A DNA stretch of 64,000 bases from Procambarus clarkii (Eukaryota; Arthropoda; Malacostraca; Decapoda; Cambaridae), in contig NC_091180.1 of the NCBI RefSeq assembly GCF_040958095.1, positions 6,882,051 through 6,946,050 on the forward strand, read 5' to 3'. Shown here one piece after another: positions 1 to 10,927 of this stretch. The notes beneath the pieces are model-generated. The model was not told the DNA's origin. It saw only the letters and a program-made list of their open reading frames with translations, and ran no database searches. The translations under genes were made by a program, and so were the position numbers. Position 1 is the first letter of the stretch. The number at the start of each line of letters is the position of its first letter.

Positions 1-264
1 GGAGGTGGAGTAATCTCTGTCCATTTTTGTGTTGCCTGAGCACCGTGGTTTGCGGCGGTGTGAGACCTCTGGCTATTATTGCGTTTCCTGAGCACTGTAG
101 CTGGAGGTGGAGTGATGTCACTGGCCACAGGATACCTGAACCTGTGTTGCCTGAACACCGTTACTGGAGGTGGTGTGATCTCTGGCTATTATTGTGCTGT
201 CTGAGCACCGTGGCTGGAGGTGGTGTGTGGTCCCCTGTCATTATTGTGTTACCTGGTTGATGGG
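1..264. repeat. 52-bp minisatellite, left block
   Basis: Tandem units of about 52 bp built on GCCTGAGCACCGTGGCTGGA followed by a GGTGGTGTG stretch and CATTATTGTGTT. Units are diverged by scattered substitutions and small indels. The array continues after a LINE insertion at 1306. Apparent open frames here are short and carry no recognisable domain. Confidence 0.9.
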
Positions 265-1305
265 GTTCTGGGAGTTCTTCTACTCCCCAAGCCCGGCCCG
301 AGGCCAGACTTGACTTGTGAGAGTTTGGTCCACTAGGCTGTTGCTTGGAGCGGCCCTCAGGCCCACATACCCATCACAGCCCGGTTGGTCCGGCACTCCT
401 TGAAGAAAACATTCTAGTTTCCTCTTGAAGATGTCCACGGTTGTTCCTGCAATATTTCTGATGCTCACTGGTAGGACGTTGAACAACCGCGGATCTCTGA
501 TGTTTATACAGTGTTCTCTGATTGCGCCTATGGCACCTCTGCTCTTCACTGGTTATATTCTGCATTTTCTTCCATGTCGTTCACTCCAGTACGTTGTTAT
601 TTTACTGTGTAGATTAGGGACCTGGCCCTCCAGTATTTTCCAGGTGTATATTATTTGGTATCTCTTTCGTCTCCTTTCTAGTGAGTACATTTGGAGAGCT
701 TTGAGACGATCCCGATAATTTAGGTGCTTTATAGCGTCTATGCGTGCCGTATATGTTCTCTGTATTCCCTCTATTTCAGCAATCTCTCCTGCTCTGAAGG
801 GGGAAGTGAGTACTGAACAGTACTCAAGACGGGACAACACAAGTGACTTGAAGAGTACAAGCATTGTGATGGGATCCCTGGACTTGAAAGTTCTCGTAAT
901 CAATCCGATCATTTTTCTGGCTGATGCAATATTTGCTTGGTTATGCTCCCTAAACGTTAGATCGTCGGACATTATTATTCCCAAAACCTTGACATACTGT
1001 TTTCCTACTATGGGCAGATTCGATTGTGTTTTGTACCTTGTATTATGTTTAAGGTCCTCATTTTTGCCGTATCTGAGTACCTTGGAATTTATCACCGTTA
1101 AACATCATGTTATTTTCTGCTGCCCAATCGAAAACTTTGTTAATATCTGTTTGTAGTTTATCAGTGTCTTCAGCAGAGGTAATTTTCATGCTGATTTTTG
1201 TATCATCTGCAAAGGATGACACGAAGCTGTGACGTGTAATTTTGTCTATATCAGATATGAGAATAAGGAACAGTAGCGGTGCAAGGACTGCACCTTGAGG
1301 TACAG
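265..1305 (-). mobile_element. CR1/Jockey-like LINE 3' fragment inserted in the 52-bp array
   Basis: Minus-strand 3' end of a non-LTR retrotransposon, 5' truncated inside the reverse transcriptase. From the right, the frame begins just after the VPQG turn (QGAVLAPLLFLILISDID), then the catalytic FADDTK box near 1202-1220, then the thumb region (residues such as LVLSRLEYCSVLTS) and the C-terminal tail characteristic of decapod LINEs (SIRNIAGTTVDIFKRKLECF, then FLQGVPDQPGCDGY) near 330-500. The reading frame breaks near 1093, where codons for FNGDKFQ run into VLRYGKN one base out of register, so this copy is dead. Both flanks are the same 52-bp satellite (left ends TTGTGTTACCTG, right resumes CTCAGCACCGTGG). 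The family is CR1/Jockey/Rex-like; the exact clade needs a tree. Confidence 0.85.
553..1300 (-). pseudogene. Reverse transcriptase C-terminal part of the LINE (frameshifted)
   Basis: About 245 residues of non-LTR reverse transcriptase, read in two frames joined near position 1093. The active-site segment FADDTKISM is intact, and the palm-to-thumb segment with SRLEYCSVLTSPFR and the block ALQMYSLERRRKRYQIIY follow. Endonuclease, RT fingers and any ORF1 are missing. It would have primed element cDNA synthesis at the target site in the nucleus; it cannot do so in this state. Confidence 0.75.
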
Positions 1306-2879
1306 AGCTGTCTCAGCACCGTGGCTGGAGATGGTGTGTGGTCCCTGACATTACTGTGTTGCCTGAGCACCGTGGCTGGAGGTGCTGTGTGGTCCCTGGC
1401 AATCATTGTGTTGCCTGAGCACCGTGGCTGGAGGTGGTGTGTGGTCCCTGGCAATGATTGTGTTGCCTGAACACCGTAGCTGGAGGTGGTGTGTGATCCC
1501 TGGCAATCATTGTGTTGCCTGAGCACCATGTCTGTAGGTCATGTGTGACCCCTGACTATTATTGTGGTGCCTGAGCACTGTGGTTGGAGGCATTGTGAGA
1601 CCTCTGGTCAATATTGTATTGCCTGAGCTCCGTTGGTGGGGGAGGTGTGTTGTCCCTGACCATTATTGTGTTGCCTGAGCACCATGGCTAGAGGTGGTGT
1701 TTGATGCCTGGCCATTATTGTGTTGCCTGAGCACCATGGCTAGAGATGGTATGTGATGCCTGGTCATTATTGAGTTGCCTGAGCACCGTTGTTGGAGGTG
1801 CTGTTGTTCCTGCCATTATTCTGTTTCCTGAGCACCGTAGCTGGAGGTGGTATGTGGTACCTGGCCATTATTGTGTTGCCTGAGCACCATGGCTGGAGGT
1901 GGTGTGCAACTTCTGGTCATTAATGTGTTGCCTGAGGACCATTTCGTGAGGTCATGTGTGACCCCTGGTTATTATTGTGTTGCCTGAGCACCGTTGCTGG
2001 AGGTGGTGGATTGTCCCTGGCTATTATTGTGTTGCTTGAGCACCGTCTCTGGAGGTGGTGTGTGGTTCCTGACATTATTGCGTTGCCTGAACACCGTTGC
2101 TAGAGGTGGTGTGCGATCCATGGTCATTATTGTGTTGCCTGAGCACCGTGGCTGGAGGTGGTGAGTGATCCCTGGCAATTACTGTGTTGCCTGAGCACCG
2201 TGATTGGAGGTGGTGTGAGACCTCTGGTCATTATTGTGTTGCCTGAGCACCTGTGCTGGAGGTGGTGTGTGGTCCCTGGCTATTGTTGTGTTGCCTGAAC
2301 AACGTGTCTTGAGGTGGAGTGATCCCTGGTCATTATTGTGTTGCCTGAGAATTGTTGCTCAAGGTGGTGTGTGATCCATGGCCATTATTGTGTTGCCTGA
2401 GCCCCGTGGCTGGAGGTGGTGTGCGGTTCCTGCCCATTATTGTGTTGCCTGAGCATCGTGCCTGGAGGTGGAGTGATCTCTGTTCATTTTTGTGTTGCCT
2501 GAGCACCGTAGCTAGATGTGGTGTGGTTTCTGACCATTATTGTGTTGCCTGAGCACCGTGACTGACGGTTTTGTGTGGTCCCAGGCAATTATTGTGTTGC
2601 CTGAGCACCGTATCTAAAGGTTGTGAGTGGTCCCTGAACATTAATGTGTTGCCTGAGCACTGTTGCTGAAATTGGTGTGTGGTCCTTGGCCATTATTGTG
2701 TTGCCTGACCAACGTAGCTGGAGGTGGTATGTGATTCTTGGTCATTATTGTGTTGCCTGAGCACCGTGGCTGGACGTGGTGTCTTGTTCCGGGCCATTAT
2801 TGTGTTGCCTGAGCAACGTGGTTTGAGGGTGTGTGTGATCCCTGATTTTTTTGTGTTGTCTGAAGCACCGTGGCTAGAG
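1306..2879. repeat. 52-bp minisatellite, right block
   Basis: About 30 units of the same roughly 52-bp repeat as at 1-264 (GCCTGAGCACCGTGGCTGGA core, then CATTATTGTG). Register is kept over long stretches with single-base indels. At 2879 it passes directly into the 12-bp GGGGAAATATGA array. Confidence 0.92.
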
Positions 2880-4509
2880 GGGAAATATGAGGGGAAATAT
2901 GGGGGGAAATATGAGGTGAAATATGAGGTGAAATATGGGGGGAAATATGAGGGGAAATATGGGGGGAAATATGAGGGGAAATATGGGGGGAAATATGAGG
3001 GGAAATATGGGGGGAAATATGAGGTGAAATATGAGGTGAAATATGGGGGGAAATATGAGGGGAAATATGGGGGGAAATATGAGGGGAAATATGGGGGGAA
3101 ATATGAGGTGAAATATGAGGTGAAATATGGGGGGAAATATGAGGGGAAATATGGGGGGAAATATGAGGGGAAATATGGGGGGAAATATGAGGTGAAATAT
3201 GAGGTGAAATATGGGGGGAAATATGAGGGGAAATATGGGGGGAAATATGAGGGGAAATATGAGGGGAAATATGGGGGGAAATATGAGGTGAAATATGAGG
3301 TGAAATATGAGGTGAAATATGAGGGGAAATATGGGGGGAAATATGAGGGGAAATATGGGGGGGAAATATGAGGTGAAATATGAGGTGAAATATGAGGTGA
3401 AATATGAGGGGAAATATGAGGGGAAATATGAGGGGAAATATGAGGGGAAATATGAGGGGAAATATGGGGGGAAATATGGGGGGAAATATGAGGGGAAATA
3501 TGGGGGGAAATATGAGGTGAAATATGAGGTGAAATATGAGGTGAAATATGAGGGGAAATATGGGGGGAAATATGGGGGGAAATATGAGGGGAAATATGGG
3601 GGGAAATATGAGGTGAAATATGAGGTGAAATATGAGGTGAAATATGAGGGGAAATATGGGGGGAAATATGAGGTGAAATATGGGGGGAAATATGGGGGGA
3701 AATATGAGGGGAAATATGAGGGGAAATATGAGGGGAAATATGGGGGGAAATATGAGGTGAAATATGAGGTGAAATATGGGGGGAAATATGAGGGGAAATA
3801 TGAGGGGAAATATGAGGGGAAATATGAGGGGAAATATGGGGGGAAATATGAGGTGAAATATGAGGTGAAATATGGGGGGAAATATGAGGGGAAATATGGG
3901 GGGAAATATGAGGTGAAATATGAGGTGAAATATGAGGTGAAATATGAGGGGAAATATGGGGGGAAATATGAGGGGAAATATGGGGGGAAATATGAGGGGA
4001 AATATGAGGGGAAATATGGGGGGAAATATGAGGTGAAATATGAGGTGAAATATGAGGGGAAATATGGGGGGAAATATGAGGGGAAATATGGGGGGAAATA
4101 TGAGGTGAAATATGGGGGGAAATATGAGGGGAAATATGGGGGGAAATATGAGGTGAAATATGAGGTGAAATATGAGGTGAAATATGAGGGGAAATATGGG
4201 GGGAAATATGAGGGGAAATATGGGGGGAAATATGAGGTGAAATATGGGGGGAAATATGGGGGGAAATATGAGGGGAAATATGAGGGGAAATATGGGGGGA
4301 AATATGAGGTGAAATATGAGGTGAAATATGGGGGGAAATATGAGGGGAAATATGAGGGGAAATATGAGGGGAAATATGAGGGGAAATATGGGGGGAAATA
4401 TGGGGGGAAATATGAGGTGAAATATGGGGGGAAATATGAGGGGAAATATGGGGGGAAATATGAGGTGAAATATGAGGTGAAATATGGGGGGAAATATGAG
4501 GGGAAATAT
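2880..4509. repeat. 12-bp purine-rich minisatellite, main block
   Basis: Roughly 135 units of 12 bp in three types: GGGGAAATATGA, GGTGAAATATGA and GGGGAAATATGG. Higher-order blocks of these types recur. Because the unit is a multiple of three and lacks stops, long frames stay open on both strands (G-K-Y-E/V-K-Y-E on plus, H-L-I-F/P-P-I-F on minus); this is a property of the repeat, not coding evidence. The plus strand carries a run of four or more G every 12 bp, a G-quadruplex-capable pattern. The array is split at 4509 by a solo LTR and resumes at 5849. Confidence 0.95.
4506..4509. other. Target-site duplication, left copy (ATAT)
   Basis: ATAT immediately before the LTR start TGTAAC at 4510. 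The same four bases follow the LTR end GTTACA at 5849-5852, and removing the LTR plus one copy restores the 12-bp repeat register. Confidence 0.75.
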
Positions 4510-5848
4510 TGTAACGGGGGGTGGGGGAAATAGCTCTATCTTGTCCATTATTCCACCCCCCAGTTAACTAACGAGGCCGGGGGAAACAGCTCTCTCTAGT
4601 CCGTTATCCCGTCCCCAGTTAGCTAACTATTCTAGAGCACCCTCCAGAGTTCCTAAGGCAACCTCTCTCGTTCAACACCTTGTAACCTAGGTATTTGACT
4701 ACCTAGGTGCTAAGACTACAAGGAGCCGTAACTGGATCAGCTACCCGAAACTCTAGAGAGAACTCTAGAATACAGAATCATTGCCACAAACGTATAAGAG
4801 GAAACGAAAGGAAAGAAATGAATAGTGAAGTAATTAGTGAGGGTTTGGGGTAAGAGGTAGGGAGGTGGGAGGAGCGAGGAGGGTCATTAGTTGAAAGTGA
4901 GAGTTTAGAGATGGGTGGAGGGAGAGGTGTAGATAGGTAGAAGTAGAAGAGTAGATAGAAGTTGTAGAAAGTAGATAGTAGAAGACGAAATGCTGCCACC
5001 ATCCATTCATGATCATTACATACAAGACAAGGAATGGAACTTGCCTGTATCACAAAATTCTCAAAGGATGTTATCATGAGTTCATTATTAGTATGTTCCC
5101 TCTGTACCATGTATCAACTCCAAACATGTACTCATTTATATCATGAACCCAGTAACCACAGAGGCTTTCTCAAATCCTCAACTCAAAGCTCTAGGGAGCA
5201 AAGTTAAACACAATTTAAATAATAAATTCATAATTATATTTCACATGAAGTATCATAATTTAGCAATTCAATTAAAATGTTCCAGTTTAATATGCAAAGT
5301 GAGTCATCATCCAAGAATTCGAGAACCCTACAACTTGACTGCCCCTGATCATCACACAACATATGTAAACACGACCAAGTCACCTTAATGTTCACTCACC
5401 GAGTACTGAGTCTAAGTTGAATAGAGAGGGGGGGGGGGGGGTCTGTAGCTTGACAGAGACTGTCTCGCCCCTGCCGGCCGACAACCTCCCTGGTAGGGAC
5501 GTCTTCTCTCTCTCGTCTGCTGCTCTGTCTGTTAATGCTCCATGCTGGATAGCTCTCCGAGTTTATATTGGGGAACCTAGTAGCTAACTCCGCCCACAAG
5601 TAGATAGCCTCCGGCACTACCAAGCCACTCCTCAAACGTCGGCTTGTTTGAAGGCTACCAGACTACAATTAAGAGCTTAGCGGAAGCAAGGTGAAATTCT
5701 CATGATCTGACCTCAGGTCACTTGAGGTCATTAACGCTTTGAGGTGTGAGATCTCAGGCAGACAACTGGCGCCTTTCCAAATCCGTCTGTGACTCATATT
5801 CTATATATATTTTAAATAAACTAACCCAAACACTTTTACAGTGTTACA
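4510..5848 (+). mobile_element. Solo LTR (about 1.34 kb) inserted in the 12-bp array
   Basis: A 1339-bp segment starting TGTAAC and ending GTTACA, the short inverted TG...CA ends of retroviral-type LTRs. It interrupts one continuous 12-bp minisatellite and is flanked by a 4-bp direct repeat ATAT. Near its right end lie a TATATATAT stretch (about 5802-5810) and AATAAA at 5815-5820, as expected for promoter and polyadenylation elements if the LTR reads in plus orientation. It also holds a G-run near 5429-5443. No gag-pol sequence lies inside, so recombination between two LTRs has presumably removed the interior. A 4-5 bp duplication fits BEL/Pao or Gypsy; the superfamily cannot be told from an LTR alone. 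Confidence 0.75.
5815..5820 (+). promoter_or_regulatory. Candidate polyadenylation signal in the LTR
   Basis: AATAAA 28 bases before the LTR end, shortly after a TATATATAT tract. The position fits the R/U5 region of an LTR read in the plus direction. Confidence 0.4.
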
Positions 5849-6017
5849 ATATGAGGGGAAATATGAGGTGAAATATGGGGGGAAATATGAGGGGAAATAT
5901 GGGGGGAAATATGAGGGGAAATATGAGGGGAAATATGAGGGGAAATATGGGGGGAAATATGGGGGAAATATGGGGGGGAAATATGAGGTGAAATATGGGA
6001 GAAATATGAGGGGAAAC
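5849..6017. repeat. 12-bp purine-rich minisatellite, right remnant
   Basis: About 14 units of the GGGGAAATATGA family, beginning with the ATAT target duplication. Same unit types and orientation as 2880-4509, so the two are halves of one array. Confidence 0.93.
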
Positions 6018-6045
6018 AGTGTAGTGTTTGGAAGGAAGATTGAGT

Positions 6046-6243
6046 GAGGGAAGGGAGGGAGGAAATGAACTGTCAGGGAAAAGCGCCAAGCCATTACGAC
6101 TATACAGCACTGGGTCAGGATAAGGATTTGGGGCGAGGGGTGGGGGGAGGGTAATGGTGTCCAACCACCTGGACGATCGGGGATTGAACGCGGACCTGCA
6201 TGGCGTGAGACCGTCGCTCTACCGTCCAGCCCAAGTGGTTGGT
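6046..6243 (-). mobile_element. tRNA-derived SINE
   Basis: Read on the minus strand it opens with a tRNA-like head: CCACTTGGGCTGGACGGTAG (A-box region TGGACGGTAGAGCG) and about 35 bases on GCGTTCAATCCCCGA (B-box-like). The head is followed by a body with a GCGCTTTTCCCTGA segment. The A and B boxes identify an internal RNA polymerase III promoter. It lies just outside the 12-bp array. Confidence 0.75.
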
Positions 6244-6450
6244 GTTTACAACTCACCTGGAGGGTAGTGTGAGCACGTCATAAAGATGCATCAGGCTCCT
6301 TAACATCAGTCATTCTTCACTTTAGTCCAAATTAGTTTTGACATCTCTCTCCCTCTCACCTATAAAATACATATTATCTTAGTAAATATACCAAAACAAA
6401 GTTTTAAAGACAATCCACCTAAAAAGGCATATATATTTGTATTGATATTT

Positions 6451-7066
6451 GTCGAACCTAATAGCCAGAACCACACTACTTGGCCTAGTAGGCAAGACCC
6501 AGAACCTAATAGCCAGAACCACACTACTTGGCCTAGTAGGCAAGACCCAGAACCTAATAGCCAGAACCACACTACTTGGCCTAGTAGGCAAGACCTAGAA
6601 CCTAATAGCCAGAACCACACTACTTGGCCTAGTAGGCAAGACCCAGAACCTAATAGCCAGAACCACACTACTTGGCCTAGTAGGCAAGACCTAGAACCTA
6701 ATAGCCAGAACCACACTACTTGGCCTAGTAGGCAAGACCTAGAACCTAATAGCCAGAACCACACTACTTGGCCTAGTAGGCAAGACCCAGAACCTAATAG
6801 CCAGAACCACACTACTTGGCCTAGTAGGCAAGACCCAGAACTTAATAGCCAGAACCACACTACTTGGCCTAGTAGGCAAGACCCAGAACCTAATAGCCAG
6901 AACCACACTACTTGGCCTAGTAGGCAAGACCCAGAACCTAATAGCCAGAACCACGCTACTTGGCCTAGTATGTAAGATCCAGAACTTAATAGCCAGAACT
7001 ACACTACTTGGTCTAGTATGTAAGACCCAGAACCTAATAGCCAGAACCCCACTACTTGGTCTAGTA
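6451..7066 (+). repeat. 48-bp minisatellite related to the palindromic element end
   Basis: About 12.5 tandem units of 48 bp: CCTAATAGCCAGAACCACAC, then TACTTGGCCTAGTAGGCAAG, then ACCCAGAA. The first unit is preceded by TGTCGAA, so the block opens TGTCGAACCTAATAGCC. That closely matches the terminal sequence GTCGTACCTAGTAGCC and its continuation (AGAACGCACTTCTC, CCTACTATGCAAGGCCC) of the palindromic elements at 8432, 9046 and 49969. The last units are more diverged. All frames are open because 48 is divisible by three. Confidence 0.9.
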
Positions 7067-7305
7067 TCGGTTGGATTCCTCCCCTCCCCCGTCCCTTTGT
7101 CCTCCACAACATCCCCCACTCCACCGTCCCCTCGTCCTCTCTACCATTCCCCCCGCCCCCGTCCCCTCATCTCTTTCCACCAACCCGCCACTCCTCTGTC
7201 CCCTTGTCCTCCCCACCATTCTCCATTCCCCTGTTCCCTCGTCCCCACCATCCCCCACCCCCGTCCCCCTTGTCCTCCCCAACATTCCCCACTCCCTTGT
7301 TCGAT
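7067..7305. repeat. CT-rich minisatellite (left arm tip)
   Basis: Loose tandem array built on CCCCGTCCCCTCGTCCTCCC plus CACCATTCCCCACTCC. It is the complement of 10706-10920. Confidence 0.75.
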
Positions 7306-7433
7306 GCATTCTCAAACGATCTGATGTTCCCATCAGAAAATTGGGAACATAAAATGATCTGATGTTCCCATCACTGAAATATAACAAAAAAAGTTAAAAA
7401 AAAAAAATTAAAAAATACAAAAATACATTATAC

Positions 7434-8300
7434 TCAGGAAATGAACATATGGTAAACACAACAGCTCAATTCCTATGCAATGTCACACAAAAAAATGAAA
7501 TCAAAATGAAAATCAATCGAAATCTATGAAAATTCAATTTGTCAAAGCAATAAGAAACATTGAAATGGAATTGTAACAAATTTAGTATAGTGTGTGTTGC
7601 TCTTATGTGCAACAGATGGTGCTGTTTCTTAAAAAAATTAATGATTTTACCTGTCACAGGTGTGGCATCTATACTTATACTTATGAATTGAACGGTATGG
7701 TAAACAACGCAGCTTAATTTCAATGCAATGGCACACAAAATTATTAAATCAAAATTAAAATAGATCGAAATTGATGAAAATTCAATTTATCAATGCAATC
7801 GGAAACATTGAAATGTAATGGTAACATGTTTAGTATCGCATGAGTTGCTATTATATGCAACAGATGGCGCTGTTTTTTAAAAAAACCATGTTTTAACCTG
7901 TCACAGGTGTGGCATCTATATAATCGGTATATAAAAACATGAGTGTATGCAAATGGAACGTTGTGACAAAATTTCAAAGCAATCGATGAAGAACTTTCGG
8001 AGATTACAGCGTGTGTTGCTCTTACGTCCGAAAGATGGCGCTGTTTTTCAAAAAAAGCATGTTTTTTCCTGTCACAGGTGAGGCATGCATATATTAAATA
8101 TATAAAAACACGCGCCTATTCGAATGCAACGTCCCATGAAAAACATTTTAAAAAATAAGCATGTTTTTTTCCATCAAAGACGTGAGATCTATATAATATA
8201 TATATATAAACCCGCTCGGATGCGAATGGAACGATGATTGAAAACTGCAAATCAATCGGTGAAGAACTTTCGGAGATTAGCGATTTTGAACAAACGAACA
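7434..8300. repeat. Tandem block of about 170-260 bp units (left arm)
   Basis: Three to four diverged units. Each contains GCAACAGATGG(C/T)GCTGTTT, an A-run, and the near-palindromic ACCTGTCACAGGTGTGGCAT followed by CTATAT. Units start near 7600, 7850, 8015 and 8150. The complementary block is at 9990-10590. Confidence 0.75.
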
Positions 8301-8305
8301 TTTAC

Positions 8306-8431
<126 letters not shown>

Positions 8432-8814
8432 GTCGTACCTAGTAGCCAGAACGCAATTCTCAACCTACTATGCAAGGCCCGATTTGCCTAATAAGCCAAG
8501 TTCTCCTGAATTTATATATTTTCTCTAATTTTTTCTTATGAAATGATAAAGCAACCCATTTCATGATGTATGAGGTCAATTTTATTTTATTGGAGTTAAA
8601 ATTAACGTAGATATATGACCGAACCTAACCAACCCTACCTAACCTAACCTATCTCTATAGGTTAGGTTAGGTTAGGTAGCCGAAAAAGTTAGGTTAAGTT
8701 AGGTTAGGTAGGTTAGGTAGACGAAAAACAATCAATTGAAGAAAACTTGGCTTATTAGGCAAATCGGGCTTTTCATAGTAGACTGAGAAGTGCGTTCTGG
8801 CTACTAGGTACGAC
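8432..8814. mobile_element. Palindromic (foldback) MITE-like element, copy M1
   Basis: A 383-bp element with long inverted ends: left GTCGTACCTAGTAGCCAGAA, right its complement finishing CTACTAGGTACGAC. Inner arms carry ATTTGCCTAATAAGCCAAGT and a CCTAACCTAACC tract matched by GGTTAGGTTAGG across the centre. TA-rich sequence flanks both ends, consistent with a TA target. No transposase is encoded. Confidence 0.85.
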
Positions 8815-8845
8815 ATATATATATATAATATATATATATATATGA

Positions 8846-9018
8846 CAATGTCAGACCACGGAGGAAAAATGAAACAGGAAATTTCCTTAAGTACTTTCGT
8901 ATATTAAATACATCTTCAGAAGGTCTTACACCTTCACCTTCTGAAGATGTATTTAATATACGAAAGTACTTAAGGAAATTTCCTGTTTCATTTTTCCTCC
9001 GTGGTCTGACATTGTCAT
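8846..9018. repeat. Near-perfect palindrome with 79-bp arms
   Basis: GACAATGTCAGACCACGGAG at 8846 is answered by its complement ending at 9018, around a short centre (GTCTTACACCTTCAC). Each arm includes CTTCTGAAGATGTATTTAAT and ATACGAAAGTACTTAAGG. The CTGAAGATG...CGAAA order resembles the hairpin motif in Penelope-like element termini; this is inference. TA repeats flank it on both sides. Confidence 0.85.
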
Positions 9019-9045
9019 ATATATATATATATTATATATATATAT

Positions 9046-9425
9046 GTCGTACCTAGTAGCCAGAACGCACTTCTCAGTCTACTATGAAAAGCCCGATTTG
9101 CCTAATAAGCCAAGTTTTCATGAATTGTTTTTCGACTACCTAACCTACCTAACCTAACTTAACCTAACTTTTTCGGCTACCTAACCTAACCTAACCTATA
9201 AAGATAGGTTAGGTTAGGTAGGGTTGGTTAGGTTCGGTCATATATCTACGTTAATTTTAACTCCAATAAAGAAAAATTGACCTCATACATAATGATAAGG
9301 GTAGATTTATCATTTCATAAGAAAAAAATTAGAGAAAATATATTAATTCAGGAAAACTTGGCTTATTAGGCAAATCGGGTCATGAATAGTAGGCCAAAAA
9401 GTGCGTTCTGGCTACTAGGTACGAC
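9046..9425. mobile_element. Palindromic MITE-like element, copy M2
   Basis: Starts GTCGTACCTAGTAGCC and ends GGCTACTAGGTACGAC, 380 bp. It has the same architecture as M1 and is its mirror image about the central palindrome. Flanked by TA-rich sequence. Confidence 0.85.
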
Positions 9426-9441
9426 ATATATATAAACATAT

Positions 9442-9916
9442 GTCGTACCTAGTAGCTAGAACGCACTTCTCGGCCTACTATGCAAGGCCCGATTTGCCTA
9501 ATAGGCCGAATTATTTTCTTCATTTTCAATAAATTGTTCCCAATTAATTTTTTTGAATAATTATTATTATATTAAATTAAGAACATAAATTATTGACTTA
9601 GTTGGTTAGGTTAGGTTAGGATAGGTTAGGTTAGGTGGGGTTGGTTAGGTTCGGTTAGGATAGGTTAGGTTAGGTTAGGTACGGTTGGTTAGGTTCGGTT
9701 ATATATCTACGTTAGTTTTAACTCAAATTTAAAAAAAATAACTCATACACAATGAAATGTGTATGAGTTAATTTCAGTTAATGAGTATGAGTTAATTAAT
9801 GGACTTTATCACTCCATAAGAAAAAAAATTGAAAAATATATAAATTCAGGAAAACTTGGCTTATTAAGCAAATCGAACCTTGCATAGTAGGCCGAGTACT
9901 GCATTCTGGCTACTTC
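9442..9916. mobile_element. Palindromic MITE-like element, copy M3, interrupted
   Basis: Begins GTCGTACCTAGTAGCTAGAA and runs through the inner arms with expanded TTAGG-type tracts near 9606-9690. Its right end reaches GCATTCTGGCTACTT and is then cut by a SINE fragment. Only the left arm of the 3.9-kb structure lacks an equivalent. Confidence 0.75.
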
Positions 9917-9992
9917 TTCTTCTCTTGAGGTTATCTTGAGATGATTTTCGGGGCTTAGTGTCCCCGCGGCCCGGTCCTCGACCAGGCCTAGT
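9917..9992 (-). mobile_element. SINE fragment
   Basis: Contains GGTTATCTTGAGATGATT and CCGCGGCCCGGTCCTCGACC, matching the 3' body of the SINE at 13905-14145. The tRNA-like head is absent, so it is a truncated copy. Confidence 0.7.
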
Positions 9993-10590
9993 ATGCAAGG
10001 TATGCAACACTCGCTGTAATCTCCAAAAGTTCTTCAATTGCTTTGAAATTTTGACACAATGTTTCATACACGTATGTTTTTATATACTTTATATACCTAT
10101 TACATAGATGCCACACCTGTGACACGTAATTTTTTTTTAAAAGCGCCATCTGTTGCACGTAATAGCAACACACACACTATACTAAATATGTTACGATTCC
10201 ATTTCAATGTTTTTGATTGCATTGATAAATTGAATTTTCATAGATTACGATTTATTTTCATTTCAATTTAATTATTTTGTGTGGCATTGCATTAGAATTG
10301 AGCTGTGTTGTTTACCATACCGTTCATTTCGTAAAAATAAGTATAGATGTCACACCTGTGACAGGTAAAAACATTCTTTTTTTTTAAGAAACAACGCCAT
10401 CTGTTGCATGTAAGAACAACTCACGCTATCCTAAATATGTTACGATTCCATTTCAATGTTTCCGATTGCTTTGACAAAATTAATTTTCATAAATTTTTAT
10501 TTATTTTCATTTTGATTTAATTATTTTGTGTGACATTGCATTGGAATTGAGCTGTGTTGTTTACCGTAACGTTCATTTCCTGAGTATAGT
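9990..10590. repeat. Tandem block (right arm)
   Basis: Complement of the 7434-8300 units: ATGCCACACCTGTGACA then CGCCATCTGTTGCA, repeated near 10110 and 10345. Ends with TTTACCGTAACGTTCATTTC, matching the complement of the left arm near 7445. Confidence 0.75.
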
Positions 10591-10705
10591 TTATTTTTTT
10601 ATTTTTTTAACTGTTTTTCTTATGTTTCAGTGATGGGAACATCAGATCATTTGATGAATCCAATTTTCTGATGGGAACATAAGATCATTTGGGAATGTAT
10701 CGAAC

Positions 10706-10920
10706 GAGGGAGTGGGGAATGGTGGGGACGAGGGGACAGGGAAGTGGGAGATGGTGGGTACGATGAGGGGACGGGGAGGGGGGGGAATTGTAGGGTGGAC
10801 GAGGGGGGCAGAGTAGTGGGAGATGGTGGGGGGGGGGACGAGGGGGACGGTGGAGTGGGGAATGGTTGGGAGGACGAGGGGACGTCGGAGGGGGAAATGG
10901 TGGGGAGGACTGGGAGTAGG
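10706..10920. repeat. GA-rich minisatellite (right arm tip)
   Basis: Loose array of GGGGAATGGTGGGGACGAGG-type units, complement of 7067-7305. G-runs reach nine bases. Confidence 0.75.
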
Positions 10921-10927
10921 GGGAAGG

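Noticed and set aside
2797-4548. Long open frames on both strands (up to 583 codons) in the 12-bp array
   Set aside because: Produced by a stop-free unit whose length is a multiple of three; no domain, no codon bias, no splice or start context.
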